Under the pieces are notes generated by a model. The model worked only from the letters and a program-made list of their open reading frames with translations. It ran no database searches and was not told the DNA's origin. A program made the translations under genes and the position numbers. A DNA stretch of 64,000 bases, taken from positions 62,001-126,000 of the forward strand of contig JAFVBO010000118.1 in the NCBI GenBank assembly GCA_017479935.1. Reading direction: 5' to 3'. Positions 44,197 to 52,772 of the stretch are shown here, piece by piece. How positions within the stretch are numbered: the stretch's first letter is position 1; every line of letters begins with the position of its first letter. This DNA comes from Lachnospiraceae bacterium (GTDB lineage: Bacteria; Bacillota; Clostridia; Lachnospirales; Lachnospiraceae).

Positions 44197-45218
44197 TGTT
44201 CTCTGCGGTATTTCATCGGAGTGGTGCCAAAGCGCTCCTTGAAGCTGTGAATAAACTGCGCCGTATCGGAGTAGCCCACCTCAGCACAAAGGTCGAAGAG
44301 CTTCAAATCGGTGCTTTTCAATAGCTCCGCTGCGCTGTCCAGCTTGTATGCCTTCAGGAGCGTGGAGAAATTGGTGTGCAGTGTCTCGGAGATGAGCCGG
44401 GACATATAAGCGTCGGAATAATGAAAGCGCTCCGCCAGCGAATGAAGAGTCACGGTACGGTAGTTCTCCATCATATAGCCTACGATCGAGATGATCTTCT
44501 CATTCTGCGAGATCCTGCTGGTGAGATACTGCACCGTGTCCTGATAGTTCTGCATGATGTAGAGGAACAGCACCTCAAAGAGCCGCTTCATGAGCTGATC
44601 GCAGTACGGCGGCTTTTCCCTCTGCTGCCTTGCAAGGGAGAGCATGAGCTCGCTGAAAAGTGGATCGTCCCCACAGCTGAACATGACCGAGTTTATAAAG
44701 TGTATCATATTTGGCAGGCGCAGGCTTTGAAAGTAGTCAGACCGAAGCTTCATGGTGACACAAAAGGAGTTCCCCACTGCTTCCAGCTTATGGAGCGTCC
44801 CTACGGTGACGAAGGCCAGACTGCCTGACGGCTGAACATACTCGACACCGTTTATCGTATGCTTGCACTCGCCGGAGAGCACGGCTGCGCACTCCACAAA
44901 ATCGTGGCGGTGAGGCGGAATATCAATGTAGCGCTGAAGATATTCCACCTCAATTGGACAGTCATCGTTAATAAAATCCTCGGCGTTGAGCTTTTCTGTG
45001 TCAAATCGCTTACGAAACTGGGCTCGCAGCTTAGCCGCCTCTGCCTGCACCCAGGGCGAGGCCAGCTCCGAAACCGTTGGCAGCGGATCCGGGTGGGTCA
45101 GAACGTAGAGGTACTCCTCATATGTCATATTCTTGCCAGTGGAAGCGTATTTCTCACGCGCCAACAGTTCAATTATATTAAGGCTTTGTATTTCGGGAAC
45201 TGTCTCATTCTTTTTCAT
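44187..45218 (-). CDS. AraC family transcriptional regulator
   Basis: A 343-aa regulator. The N-terminal half is a cupin-type sensor domain (PPHRHDFVECAAVLSGECKHTING). The C-terminal 100 residues hold the two AraC helix-turn-helix motifs (LHSLAERFHYSDAYMSRLISE and LFDLCAEVGYSDTAQFIHSFKERFG, then TPMKYRR). Such proteins activate sugar-utilisation genes when a sugar binds the cupin. It is divergent from the truncated esterase and convergent with the rhamnosidase, so it is the presumed regulator of this island. The ATG at 45218 lies after GGGGGCG. Confidence 0.9.
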   Translation of the reverse strand: MKKNETVPEIQSLNIIELLAREKYASTGKNMTYEEYLYVLTHPDPLPTVSELASPWVQAEAAKLRAQFRKRFDTEKLNAEDFINDDCPIEVEYLQRYIDIPPHRHDFVECAAVLSGECKHTINGVEYVQPSGSLAFVTVGTLHKLEAVGNSFCVTMKLRSDYFQSLRLPNMIHFINSVMFSCGDDPLFSELMLSLARQQREKPPYCDQLMKRLFEVLFLYIMQNYQDTVQYLTSRISQNEKIISIVGYMMENYRTVTLHSLAERFHYSDAYMSRLISETLHTNFSTLLKAYKLDSAAELLKSTDLKLFDLCAEVGYSDTAQFIHSFKERFGTTPMKYRREQKS

Positions 45219-45358
45219 TTGAACGCCCCCTTTTTTCGTCACTTTATACAATATCACAGGGCGAGTTAAAAATCAACCAATTCACAAGGGTAAGAAAAGG
45301 CATTTTTATTATTGAGTTGCCGCGATATAATACACCTAGTAAAAAAAGAGGAGGAAAA

Positions 45359-45889
45359 ATGATGAGTATAGAGCTACTTTCTATGAAGATGGCAGCGGAA
45401 AAGGGCAGGAGTGAATGCGTTGCGTACGCAAAAAGCGTCGGTGCGCCGACAGGAGAGCATTTTATAGTGCCACGGGAAGGCAAAAAGCCCGTGGAGGTCT
45501 ACATATACCGCCCGGAGAAATTTGGGGTGCTGCCCTGTGTTTTCAACGTACATGGCGGGGCGTGGGTAGGCAATGATGCCCTTTACCTCGATACCCAGAG
45601 CCGCCTCATGGCTGAGAGACTTGGCGCAGTGGTAGTGAATATCAATTATACAAAGGCTGATGTGATGCCGTTTCCATATCAGCAGTATGAAGTTGCGGAC
45701 ACGGTGAAATACTTTATTCGCAATGCGGAAAGGTTCAACGTAGATAGTAACCGTCTGGCGCTTATGGGTTATTCTGCAGGCGGACATCTCTGCGCGGCAG
45801 CCGGGCAAATGCTGAATCGGGAGGGCGTAAAGCTCTCGGCGCTGGATTATCAGACGCGGATCGCAGTATCTATCGATACCCGCTCTTAA
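45359..45889 (+). pseudogene. Truncated HSL-type esterase
   Basis: A 176-aa frame with the oxyanion HGGAWVG and the nucleophile motif GYSAGGH. It stops about 20 residues after AGG..AAGQMLN, where intact relatives continue another 100 or more residues with the acid and base of the triad, which are missing here. It is preceded by GAGGAGG and a possible -10 TATAAT at 45326-45331. It marks the right end of the decayed island. The following 206 bp hold no gene. Confidence 0.75.
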
Positions 45890-46095
45890 CAATGACATGG
45901 CAGCTCATTGTCTACAGAAAATGTGCAGAATGCACAAAAAGCTGATGGCGAATGTGATAAAGATAGGCTTGTATTTTTGCATAACTCATTTTAAAATGTA
46001 TAAAGAGATTTCCATGAGGGGCGGAAATCCCATTTTACAAGGAAAAACAAAATGTTTTCCGAGTGTATATCCAATGTTTGGAGGGTTGTAAAGAA

Positions 46096-46470
46096 ATGAG
46101 AAAGAAAAACGAAGAAGTAGTGAAAGAAGCAGTGGTAGTAGAAGAGAAGAAGACTGTAAAGAGAGCCGCCAAGAAAGCAGAAAAAGCGGTGGAAGCTGTG
46201 GCAGAAGCTGTGAGCACGGGAGAAGAAGCCCCTGTAGAAGAGCCGAAGGCAAAGAAGACGACGAAGAGAACCACGAAGAAGGCGGCGGAGGCTCCGGTAG
46301 CCGTTGAGATCCAGTATGCGGGTGCTTCCATCACCTATGATGAACTGGTGAAGAAAGCCAGAGAGGCAGCAGGTGAGAAGGCGGAAGCGATCACCCTGTA
46401 TGTGAAGCCCGAAGAGAGACGCGCGTACTTTGTTCTGGCTGGTGGTGAGACCGGAAGCTTTGAGATTTAA
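46096..46470 (+). CDS. DUF6465 family protein with Lys/Ala-rich tail
   Basis: A 124-aa protein. Residues 1-70 are Lys/Ala/Glu-rich, with histone-H1-like KKTTKRTTKKAAE stretches. Residues about 72-124 form a small beta-alpha domain (VEIQYAGASITYDELVKKA, TLYVKPEERRAYFVL) matching the DUF6465 family of Clostridia. A nucleic-acid-binding role is suggested by the tail but is not established. The ATG at 46096 follows GGAGGG. A terminator follows at 46491. Confidence 0.75.
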   Translation: MRKKNEEVVKEAVVVEEKKTVKRAAKKAEKAVEAVAEAVSTGEEAPVEEPKAKKTTKRTTKKAAEAPVAVEIQYAGASITYDELVKKAREAAGEKAEAITLYVKPEERRAYFVLAGGETGSFEI

Positions 46471-46490
46471 AATTTGCTAACAATGAACTG

Positions 46491-46525
46491 AGCCCGGAGG
46501 CTTTTCTCCGGGCTCTTACTTTTTT
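46491..46525 (+). terminator. Intrinsic terminator
   Basis: AGCCCGGAG (46491-46499) pairs with CTCCGGGCT (46506-46514) and is followed by a T-run at 46520-46525. Confidence 0.85.
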
Positions 46526-46531
46526 CCGGGA

Positions 46532-46560
46532 TTGACAGATCAGATCCCGGAAATTATACT
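46532..46560 (+). promoter_or_regulatory. Sigma-A promoter for the NUDIX gene
   Basis: A consensus TTGACA (46532-46537), a 17-bp spacer and TATACT (46555-46560), 45 bp before the start codon. Confidence 0.85.
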
Positions 46561-46604
46561 AATCTTTAGCGTTCTTTGTGCCAGAAATAAGGGAGGATCC
46601 GCTT

Positions 46605-47249
46605 ATGTACGTGCCTAAAACACAGGAAGAAGCTGACTTTTTGAACAGCTATGATCCAAATCGGTATGAGAAACCATCTGTAACAGCGGATGTCGTCATC
46701 TTTACTTTAAATGAAGAGAATGAACTGGCGCTGCTGCTGATTAAAAGAGGCGGATTTCCTTATAAGGACTGCTTTGCCATTCCGGGCGGTTTTGTAAACA
46801 TGGATGAAACCGTGGAGGAAGGTGCAAAACGGGAACTGGAAGAGGAAACCGGCATGAAGGGAGTTCCTGTATTTGCGTTTGGAACATACAGCGACCCTGA
46901 CAGAGATCCCCGTATGCGTGTGATCACAGTGGCGCATCTGGCTTTTATCCCCAGGGAACGCCTTCGTTTCGCGGCAGGGGATGATGCTGCGGACGCAAAG
47001 GTATTTCGGATCCGCATGACGGAAGAAGGACTTTCGTTTGAGAACGGGGAATACCGTTTTACCGAAGCGGAACTTGCTTTTGACCATGGAAAAGTGCTTC
47101 GGGATGCGCTTTGTGCGCTGCGAAGACGTGTGGAACGTACGACGGATGCTTTGGAGTTCTTTGGCAGTCAGATTTGTACTGTTTTTGAACTGAAAAAGAA
47201 TTTCGAGGCTATCTTGCGAGCTGTGAATGAATATGATTCGTTTCGCTGA
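46605..47249 (+). CDS. NUDIX hydrolase (ADP-ribose pyrophosphatase-like)
   Basis: A 214-aa protein. The Nudix box is complete at 61-83 (GGFVNMDETVEEGAKRELEE plus ETG). The C-terminal helices (FDHGKVLRDALCALRRRVE) resemble those of the NrtR/ADP-ribose pyrophosphatase group, but the usual full winged helix is not clearly present. It probably cleaves ADP-ribose or a related nucleoside diphosphate. The ATG at 46605 follows GGGAGGA. It may extend into the sortase gene downstream as one transcript, since no terminator lies between. Confidence 0.85.
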   Translation: MYVPKTQEEADFLNSYDPNRYEKPSVTADVVIFTLNEENELALLLIKRGGFPYKDCFAIPGGFVNMDETVEEGAKRELEEETGMKGVPVFAFGTYSDPDRDPRMRVITVAHLAFIPRERLRFAAGDDAADAKVFRIRMTEEGLSFENGEYRFTEAELAFDHGKVLRDALCALRRRVERTTDALEFFGSQICTVFELKKNFEAILRAVNEYDSFR

Positions 47250-47309
47250 TGGAGCAGAGCGGGAGTATGAACTTAAGAATCCCGAAAGGACGAGGAGGAG
47301 AAAGAAAAC

Positions 47310-48398
47310 ATGGGCGGCCGTAAAAGAAATGAAAGAGCTGCACGCATAAGAGCGATCGGAATGCTTGTTGTTTGTCTTTTTGTGATAGGCAGACCCGGGA
47401 ACTTGTCATTGCAGGTGCAGGCAGAGGAGAATATCCAGCAGGAGAGCGGGTCGAATGCTTCCGATTTGACCGGTATATCTGATGATCCGTCCATGGCCAG
47501 GGAGAAAGTAAGAGGCTGCATGGAGCTCTCCGCCCGTACGCTTCAGGAGGAGGCCCGGCGTTTTGCGCAGATCGCCGTCGCAAGAAATCAGGAGCAGGGG
47601 GGTGAAATACCGGAGGAAACCGGGTGGCTTTGGGAAGGGGCCAGCGTAGAAGATACGGAGCCAGGCGAATACAGCGGCAGCGGAGACGCGGTGGAAGTGC
47701 TTACGGCTGCTGAGAATGGAGAAGCAGGCGCGGGCGAAGAAACAGCGGGGGAAAACGCGGGAGGCGGAGAGGATCCCGGATATGAAACCGGTTCGCCTAA
47801 CCTGGATGACTGGCCGTACCTGAATTATTATATGTCCATCAACAGCGATGTCATCGGCTATATCTATGTTCCCGGAACCTACGTGGACTATCCTATTCTC
47901 AGAAGTCAGGACTGGGAGGACCCGGACTACTATCTGATGCACCGGATCGACTATTCCTACGGCTATCCGGGCGCCATCTACATGCAGAATTACAACAGCG
48001 CGGATTTCTCTGACCCGATGACGATCCTGTACGGACATAACATGTACGACTGGTATACGATGTTCTCCTCGCTCCATTACCTGCGTGATCCGGGGTATCT
48101 GGAAGCGTACCATTACATTTATGTCTATACACCGTCAGCTACATACGTGTACGACATCTTTGCGGTTTATCCGTTCGACAGCCGGCACATCCTGTTCATG
48201 TACAATTTCTGGGATCCGAACCAGATGCAGGCGTACCTGGATAACGAGGTGTTTACTCCCTGGGATTACCGGGCCGTCTACCGGAACGTAGGAGTAAACG
48301 GATACAGCAAAATTCTGACGCTGTCCACCTGTATGTTCACGGACGAACGGGATCTGCGCTTCCTGGTGCAGGGCGTGCTTGTATCGGTAGAACATTAG
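47310..48398 (+). CDS. srtB: Class B sortase
   Basis: A 362-aa transpeptidase. An N-terminal signal-anchor (about 13-38) leads to a long acidic Gly/Glu-rich linker (40-165) and the sortase domain. The catalytic histidine is His243 in YGHNM, Cys341 in TLSTC, and the arginine is Arg350 in DLRFLV. Class B sortases attach pilin or surface proteins to peptidoglycan. No LPXTG-type substrate gene is adjacent, so its substrates are elsewhere. It starts 60 bp after the NUDIX gene. A terminator follows at 48409. Confidence 0.9.
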   Translation: MGGRKRNERAARIRAIGMLVVCLFVIGRPGNLSLQVQAEENIQQESGSNASDLTGISDDPSMAREKVRGCMELSARTLQEEARRFAQIAVARNQEQGGEIPEETGWLWEGASVEDTEPGEYSGSGDAVEVLTAAENGEAGAGEETAGENAGGGEDPGYETGSPNLDDWPYLNYYMSINSDVIGYIYVPGTYVDYPILRSQDWEDPDYYLMHRIDYSYGYPGAIYMQNYNSADFSDPMTILYGHNMYDWYTMFSSLHYLRDPGYLEAYHYIYVYTPSATYVYDIFAVYPFDSRHILFMYNFWDPNQMQAYLDNEVFTPWDYRAVYRNVGVNGYSKILTLSTCMFTDERDLRFLVQGVLVSVEH

Positions 48399-48408
48399 TC
48401 AGACCGGA

Positions 48409-48450
48409 GGAGCCGTCGCGCAAATATTTGCGCGGCGGCTCCTTCTTTTT
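48409..48450 (+). terminator. Intrinsic terminator after the sortase gene
   Basis: GGAGCCGTCGCGCAAA pairs with TTTGCGCGGCGGCTCC around a TAT loop and is followed by TTCTTTTT. Confidence 0.9.
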
Positions 48451-48491
48451 CGCTTCAACGCAAAAAAGTATTCCTGATTTACATTTTTCTC

Positions 48492-48520
48492 TTTCCGAAT
48501 GCGAAAAGATATGTTATAAT
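48492..48520 (+). promoter_or_regulatory. Extended -10 promoter for the ior operon
   Basis: TATAAT at 48515-48520 with an upstream TG (48512-48513) and a weak -35 TTTCCG at 48492-48497, 17 bp away. Confidence 0.65.
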
Positions 48521-48563
48521 CCTTCACAATCCGTTTTCAACAAAGAGAGGAGGACTTATTGAA

Positions 48564-50294
48564 ATGAAACAACTGATGTTGGGAAACAAGGCGGCGGCGC
48601 GTGGCCTGTACGAAGCCGGCTGCTGTTTTGTGTCCAGCTATCCCGGCACTCCCAGTACGGAAATCACGGAAGAGGCTGCCAAGTATGATGAAATCTACTG
48701 CGAATGGGCTCCGAACGAGAAGGTGGCCTTAGAAGCGGCCTTCGGCGCCAGCTTAGCCGGCCGCCGTTCTTTCTGCGGTATGAAGCATGTGGGCTTAAAT
48801 GTGGCGGCAGATCCTCTTTTTACCATGTCCTATACGGGCGTCAATGCCGGTCTGGTCATCGCGGTAGCGGATGATGCCGGCATGCATTCTTCTCAGAATG
48901 AGCAGGATTCCCGTCATCACGCCATCGCGGCCAAGGTTCCGATGCTGGAGCCGTCCAACGCGGCCGAATCGCTCGCGTTCGCGAAGCTGGCGTATGAGCT
49001 GTCGGAAGAATTCGATACGCCGGTCTTCTTAAAGATGTGCACCCGCGTGGCACACTCACAGTCCGTCGTAGAAACGTCCGAACGGGTGGTTCCTGAAAAG
49101 AAGGCGTACGAGAAGAATATTCCGAAGTACGTGATGACTCCCGCAAACGCGATCCGCAGACACCCGATGGTGGAAGAGCGCATGAAGAAGCTCGCCCTGT
49201 GGGCCGAGACCGCTCCCATCAACCGCGTGGAAAAGGGCGGGGATGAACTGGGTATCATCACCTCCTCCACCTGCTATCAGTATGTGAAGGAAGTCTTCGG
49301 GGACAGCGTCTCCGTTTTGAAACTGGGCATGATCAATCCGCTTCCCGAAAAGCTGATCCGTGACTTTGCCGCGTCGGTGAAGCGCCTGGTGGTTGTGGAA
49401 GAGCTGGATCCGATCATTGAGAATTATTGCAAGACCCTCGGCCTGACTGTGGAAGGAAAGAATCTGTTCCCGGTTACGGGCGAGTTCTCCCAGAACCTGG
49501 TTGCGCGCGCGTTTGGATTGGAAACGCCGGAAACCTGGAAGCTGGATGAAAATATCCCGCCCCGTCCGCCGGCCATGTGCTCCGGCTGCCCTCACAGAGG
49601 CATGTTCTTCACGCTGAAGAAGAATAAGTGCACGGTGCTTGGCGACATCGGCTGCTATTCGCTGGGCGCGGCACCGCCCCTGGGCGCCATCGAGATGACG
49701 CTTTGCATGGGTGCGTCCTTAAGCGCCATCCATGGATTTAACAAGGCGGGAGAGGGCGAGAATGAAAAGCATACGGTGGCCGTGATCGGCGATTCCACCT
49801 TCATGCATTCCGGTATGACCGGCCTCGCGAACATCGCCTACAATCAGTCGAATTCCGTCGTCATCATTCTGGACAACTCCATCACCGGCATGACCGGTCA
49901 TCAGCAGAACCCGACCACGGGCTACAACATCAAGGGTGACCCGGCCGGAAAGATCGATCTGGAAGCGCTGTGCAAGGCCATGGGCTTTGAGCGCGTGCGC
50001 GTGGTGGATCCGTACGACCTGGCGGCGTGCGATGCGGCCGTGAAGGAAGAGCTGGCGGCGGACGGTCCTTCGGTGATCATCTCCCGGAGACCTTGTGCGC
50101 TCTTAAAGTATGTGAAGCACAAAGCACCGCTGGTGGTGGACACCGACAAGTGCGTGGGTTGCAAGTCCTGTATGCAGATCGGCTGCCCGTCCATCTCCTT
50201 TAAGGATGGCAAGGCCCATGTGGATGCCACGCTGTGCGTAGGATGCGGCGTCTGCTCGCAGCTCTGCAAATTCGGCGCGTTAACGCAGCAGTAA
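48564..50294 (+). CDS. iorA: Indolepyruvate ferredoxin oxidoreductase, alpha subunit
   Basis: A 576-aa protein with the thiamine-pyrophosphate fold (SSYPGTPSTEITEEAA, GDSTFMHSGMTGLANIAYNQS) and two C-terminal [4Fe-4S] motifs, CVGCKSCMQIGCP and CVGCGVCSQLC. With IorB it oxidatively decarboxylates aryl-pyruvates from Trp, Phe and Tyr to aryl-acetyl-CoA and reduces ferredoxin. It heads an operon with iorB, a phenylacetate-CoA ligase, an ACT protein and a CoA ligase. The ATG at 48564 lies after GAGGAGG. Confidence 0.95.
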   Translation: MKQLMLGNKAAARGLYEAGCCFVSSYPGTPSTEITEEAAKYDEIYCEWAPNEKVALEAAFGASLAGRRSFCGMKHVGLNVAADPLFTMSYTGVNAGLVIAVADDAGMHSSQNEQDSRHHAIAAKVPMLEPSNAAESLAFAKLAYELSEEFDTPVFLKMCTRVAHSQSVVETSERVVPEKKAYEKNIPKYVMTPANAIRRHPMVEERMKKLALWAETAPINRVEKGGDELGIITSSTCYQYVKEVFGDSVSVLKLGMINPLPEKLIRDFAASVKRLVVVEELDPIIENYCKTLGLTVEGKNLFPVTGEFSQNLVARAFGLETPETWKLDENIPPRPPAMCSGCPHRGMFFTLKKNKCTVLGDIGCYSLGAAPPLGAIEMTLCMGASLSAIHGFNKAGEGENEKHTVAVIGDSTFMHSGMTGLANIAYNQSNSVVIILDNSITGMTGHQQNPTTGYNIKGDPAGKIDLEALCKAMGFERVRVVDPYDLAACDAAVKEELAADGPSVIISRRPCALLKYVKHKAPLVVDTDKCVGCKSCMQIGCPSISFKDGKAHVDATLCVGCGVCSQLCKFGALTQQ

Positions 50295-50310
50295 GGAAGG
50301 AGGATAAGGC

Positions 50311-50886
50311 ATGAAAACAAAGAATGTGATGATGGTTGGCGTAGGCGGTCAGGGATCCCTTCTTGCCAGCAAGCTTTTAGGCCAGCTCCTCTTAGATGCC
50401 GGCTATGATGTAAAGGTTTCCGAGGTGCACGGCATGAGCCAGCGCGGCGGAAGCGTTGTCACGTATGTGCGCTACGGTTCGTCGGTCGCCTCCCCGGTGA
50501 TTGATGAGGGCGAAGCGGATTTCATCGTTTCCTTTGAGCTTTTGGAGGCAGCCAGATGGCTTTCCTACTTAAAGAAGGACGGCCAGATCGTCACCAGCAT
50601 CCAGCAGGTCGATCCGATGCCCGTCATCACCGGCGCTGCTTCCTATCCGGAGAACCTGGTGGAGAAGATGCGCGCGACCGGCGCGAAGGTAGACGCGATG
50701 GATTGCTTAAAGCTGGCGGAGCAAGCCGGCTCGGCCAAGGCGGTCAACATGGTCCTGATGGGACGCCTTTCCCATTACTTTGACATGCCGGAGGAAGCCT
50801 GGCAGAAAGCCATGGAAGTCATTGTTCCGCCGAAGTTTTTGGAAATGAATAAGGTCGCTTTCCATTTAGGAAAGAATGCGAATTAA
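50311..50886 (+). CDS. iorB: Indolepyruvate ferredoxin oxidoreductase, beta subunit
   Basis: A 191-aa gamma/beta-type subunit. The signature GVGGQGSLLASKLLGQ opens the protein, with SEVHGMSQRGGSVVTYVRYG after it. It combines with IorA to form the active enzyme. It follows iorA by 16 bp with an excellent AAGGAGG ribosome binding site. The 97-bp gap to paaK shows a possible weak promoter (TTAGCT, 17 bp, TATCAT) but no terminator. Confidence 0.95.
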   Translation: MKTKNVMMVGVGGQGSLLASKLLGQLLLDAGYDVKVSEVHGMSQRGGSVVTYVRYGSSVASPVIDEGEADFIVSFELLEAARWLSYLKKDGQIVTSIQQVDPMPVITGAASYPENLVEKMRATGAKVDAMDCLKLAEQAGSAKAVNMVLMGRLSHYFDMPEEAWQKAMEVIVPPKFLEMNKVAFHLGKNAN

Positions 50887-50983
50887 AGAAAATATTATAG
50901 CAACTTTAGCTACGCATCGTCAGGGTCATATCATTTAGAGTAACTTTGACAGCAAATGAAACGACAGGAGAGGAAAAATTAGG

Positions 50984-52285
50984 ATGGAACGTTACTACCA
51001 ACCCGAAATTGAATGTGCCTCCCGTGAGGAGATCATTGCCATTCAGAACAAAAAACTGAAAGAACAGGTCAAACACGTCTGGGACAATGTCCCCTACTAC
51101 CGGAAAAAGATGGAGGAGGCAGGGGTTACTCCGGACGATGTTCAGACGATTGACGATCTGAAGAAGCTTCCGTTTTTATCCAAATCGGATCTTCGGGATG
51201 CCTATCCCTATGGCCTTGTGGGTGTTCCGTTAAAGGACTGCGTGCGTATCCAGTCCACGTCCGGAACCACCGGAAAGAGAGTCGTGGCTTTCTATACCAA
51301 GGAAGACATCGACCTCTGGGAAGATTGCTGCGCGCGTGCCATCGTGGCGGCGGGCGGCACGAATGAGGATGTCTGCCAGGTGTCCTATGGCTACGGCCTG
51401 TTTACCGGCGGCCCCGGCTTAAACGGCGGAAGCCACAAGGTGGGGTGCCTCACGGTTCCCACTTCCTCCGGAAACACGGAACGTCAGATCATGTTCATCC
51501 GCGACCTGAATACCACGATCCTTTGCTGCACGCCTTCTTACGCGGCCTACCTGGGAGAGACCATGAAGGAAATGGGCCTTTCCCCCGAGGAAATTCCGTT
51601 AAAGGCCGGTATCTTTGGCGCGGAAGCCTGGAGCGAAGAGATGCGTCACGACATCGAAAAGACGCTGGGCATCAAGGCTTATGACATCTATGGCCTGACC
51701 GAGCTGTCCGGCCCCGGTGTGGCGTTTGAGTGCTGCGCGCAGAGCGGTATGCACATCAATGAGGACCATTTCCTGGCGGAGATCATCGATCCCAACACGG
51801 GCGAACCGCTTCCGGATGGCACGAAGGGTGAGCTGGTCTTTACGTCCCTGGATAAGAAGGCGTTCCCGCTCCTTCGCTATCGCACCCGCGACGTGTGCAT
51901 GCTGACCCGTGAGAAATGCCCTTGCGGCCGCACCCATGTCAAGATGGCCAAGCCCATGGGCCGCACGGACGACATGCTGATCATCCGCGGTGTCAACGTA
52001 TTCCCGTCCCAGATTGAGACGGTGCTCTTAAATCATGGCTATCCGGCCAACTACCAGATCCTGGTGGATCGCGTCAACAACAGCGATACGCTGGAAGTGC
52101 TGGTGGAGATGACGCCGGAAATGTTCACCGACGACATGGGCGAAATCACCCGCCGTCAGAAGCAGCTCGTAGATGGCTTAAAGTCCATGCTGGGTATCAA
52201 GGCGAAGGTGACGCTTGTGTCGCCTAAGACCATCACCCGCAGCGAGGGCAAGGCTGTCCGCGTGATCGACAAGCGCAAGATCTAA
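50984..52285 (+). CDS. paaK: Phenylacetate-CoA ligase
   Basis: A 433-aa AMP-forming ligase with the PaaK-type signature QSTSGTTGKRVVAFYT and the domain arrangement of phenylacetate-CoA ligases, including the C-terminal TRSEGKAVRV region. It interconverts aryl-acetate and aryl-acetyl-CoA. Placed after iorAB, it can act on the CoA thioester made there, or re-activate the acid. The ATG at 50984 follows AGGAGAGG. The next gene starts 12 bp later. Confidence 0.9.
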   Translation: MERYYQPEIECASREEIIAIQNKKLKEQVKHVWDNVPYYRKKMEEAGVTPDDVQTIDDLKKLPFLSKSDLRDAYPYGLVGVPLKDCVRIQSTSGTTGKRVVAFYTKEDIDLWEDCCARAIVAAGGTNEDVCQVSYGYGLFTGGPGLNGGSHKVGCLTVPTSSGNTERQIMFIRDLNTTILCCTPSYAAYLGETMKEMGLSPEEIPLKAGIFGAEAWSEEMRHDIEKTLGIKAYDIYGLTELSGPGVAFECCAQSGMHINEDHFLAEIIDPNTGEPLPDGTKGELVFTSLDKKAFPLLRYRTRDVCMLTREKCPCGRTHVKMAKPMGRTDDMLIIRGVNVFPSQIETVLLNHGYPANYQILVDRVNNSDTLEVLVEMTPEMFTDDMGEITRRQKQLVDGLKSMLGIKAKVTLVSPKTITRSEGKAVRVIDKRKI

Positions 52286-52297
52286 GGAGGCATAAAC

Positions 52298-52723
52298 ATG
52301 AGCGTAAAACAGATTTCCGTTTTTATTGAGAACAAGCCGGGAACCATGCATGAGCTGACGAAGGTTCTGGCGGAAAACCACATCGACATGCGCGCTCTGT
52401 CTCTGGCCGAGACGGAAGGCTTTGGTATCGTCCGCATTTTAGTGGATGATGTCATGGAGACTTCTTCCGTCTTAAAAGACGCCGGATATATCTATCAGCT
52501 GACGCCTGTGGTGGTAGTCGCTGTTCCGGATGAACCGGGCGGATTAAACAAGGTGCTGACCGTATTTACCGCGGCGGGGATCAATCTGAATTATATGTAT
52601 GCGATACCTGGAAAAACCACGGCTTACATTATCTTCCGCGTGGAGGATGTGAAACTGGCGGAAAAGGAACTTCGCCAGGCAGGCATTCACATCGCGGATC
52701 AGGAGGAAATCTCCGCATTATAG
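52298..52723 (+). CDS. Tandem ACT domain protein
   Basis: A 141-aa protein of two ACT domains (ISVFIENKPGTMHELTKVLAE and VVAVPDEPGGLNKVLTVFTAAGI). These usually bind amino acids. Proteins of this type commonly accompany paaK and iorAB and probably report aromatic amino acid level to the pathway. No fused DNA-binding domain is present. A GGAGG ribosome binding site precedes ATG 52298. Confidence 0.9.
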   Translation: MSVKQISVFIENKPGTMHELTKVLAENHIDMRALSLAETEGFGIVRILVDDVMETSSVLKDAGYIYQLTPVVVVAVPDEPGGLNKVLTVFTAAGINLNYMYAIPGKTTAYIIFRVEDVKLAEKELRQAGIHIADQEEISAL

Positions 52724-52731
52724 ACTAAGTT

Positions 52732-52772
52732 AGGAAGGAATCCGGGCGGAAGCGTTTTTCCGCCCGGATGAT
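52732..52772 (+). promoter_or_regulatory. Hairpin between Shine-Dalgarno and start codon
   Basis: AGGAAGGA at 52732-52739 is followed at once by a hairpin with 12-bp arms (ATCCGGGCGGAA at 52740-52751 and TTCCGCCCGGAT at 52758-52769), then the ATG at 52773. No T-run follows. Folding would bring the Shine-Dalgarno to a normal distance from the start codon. Confidence 0.6.
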
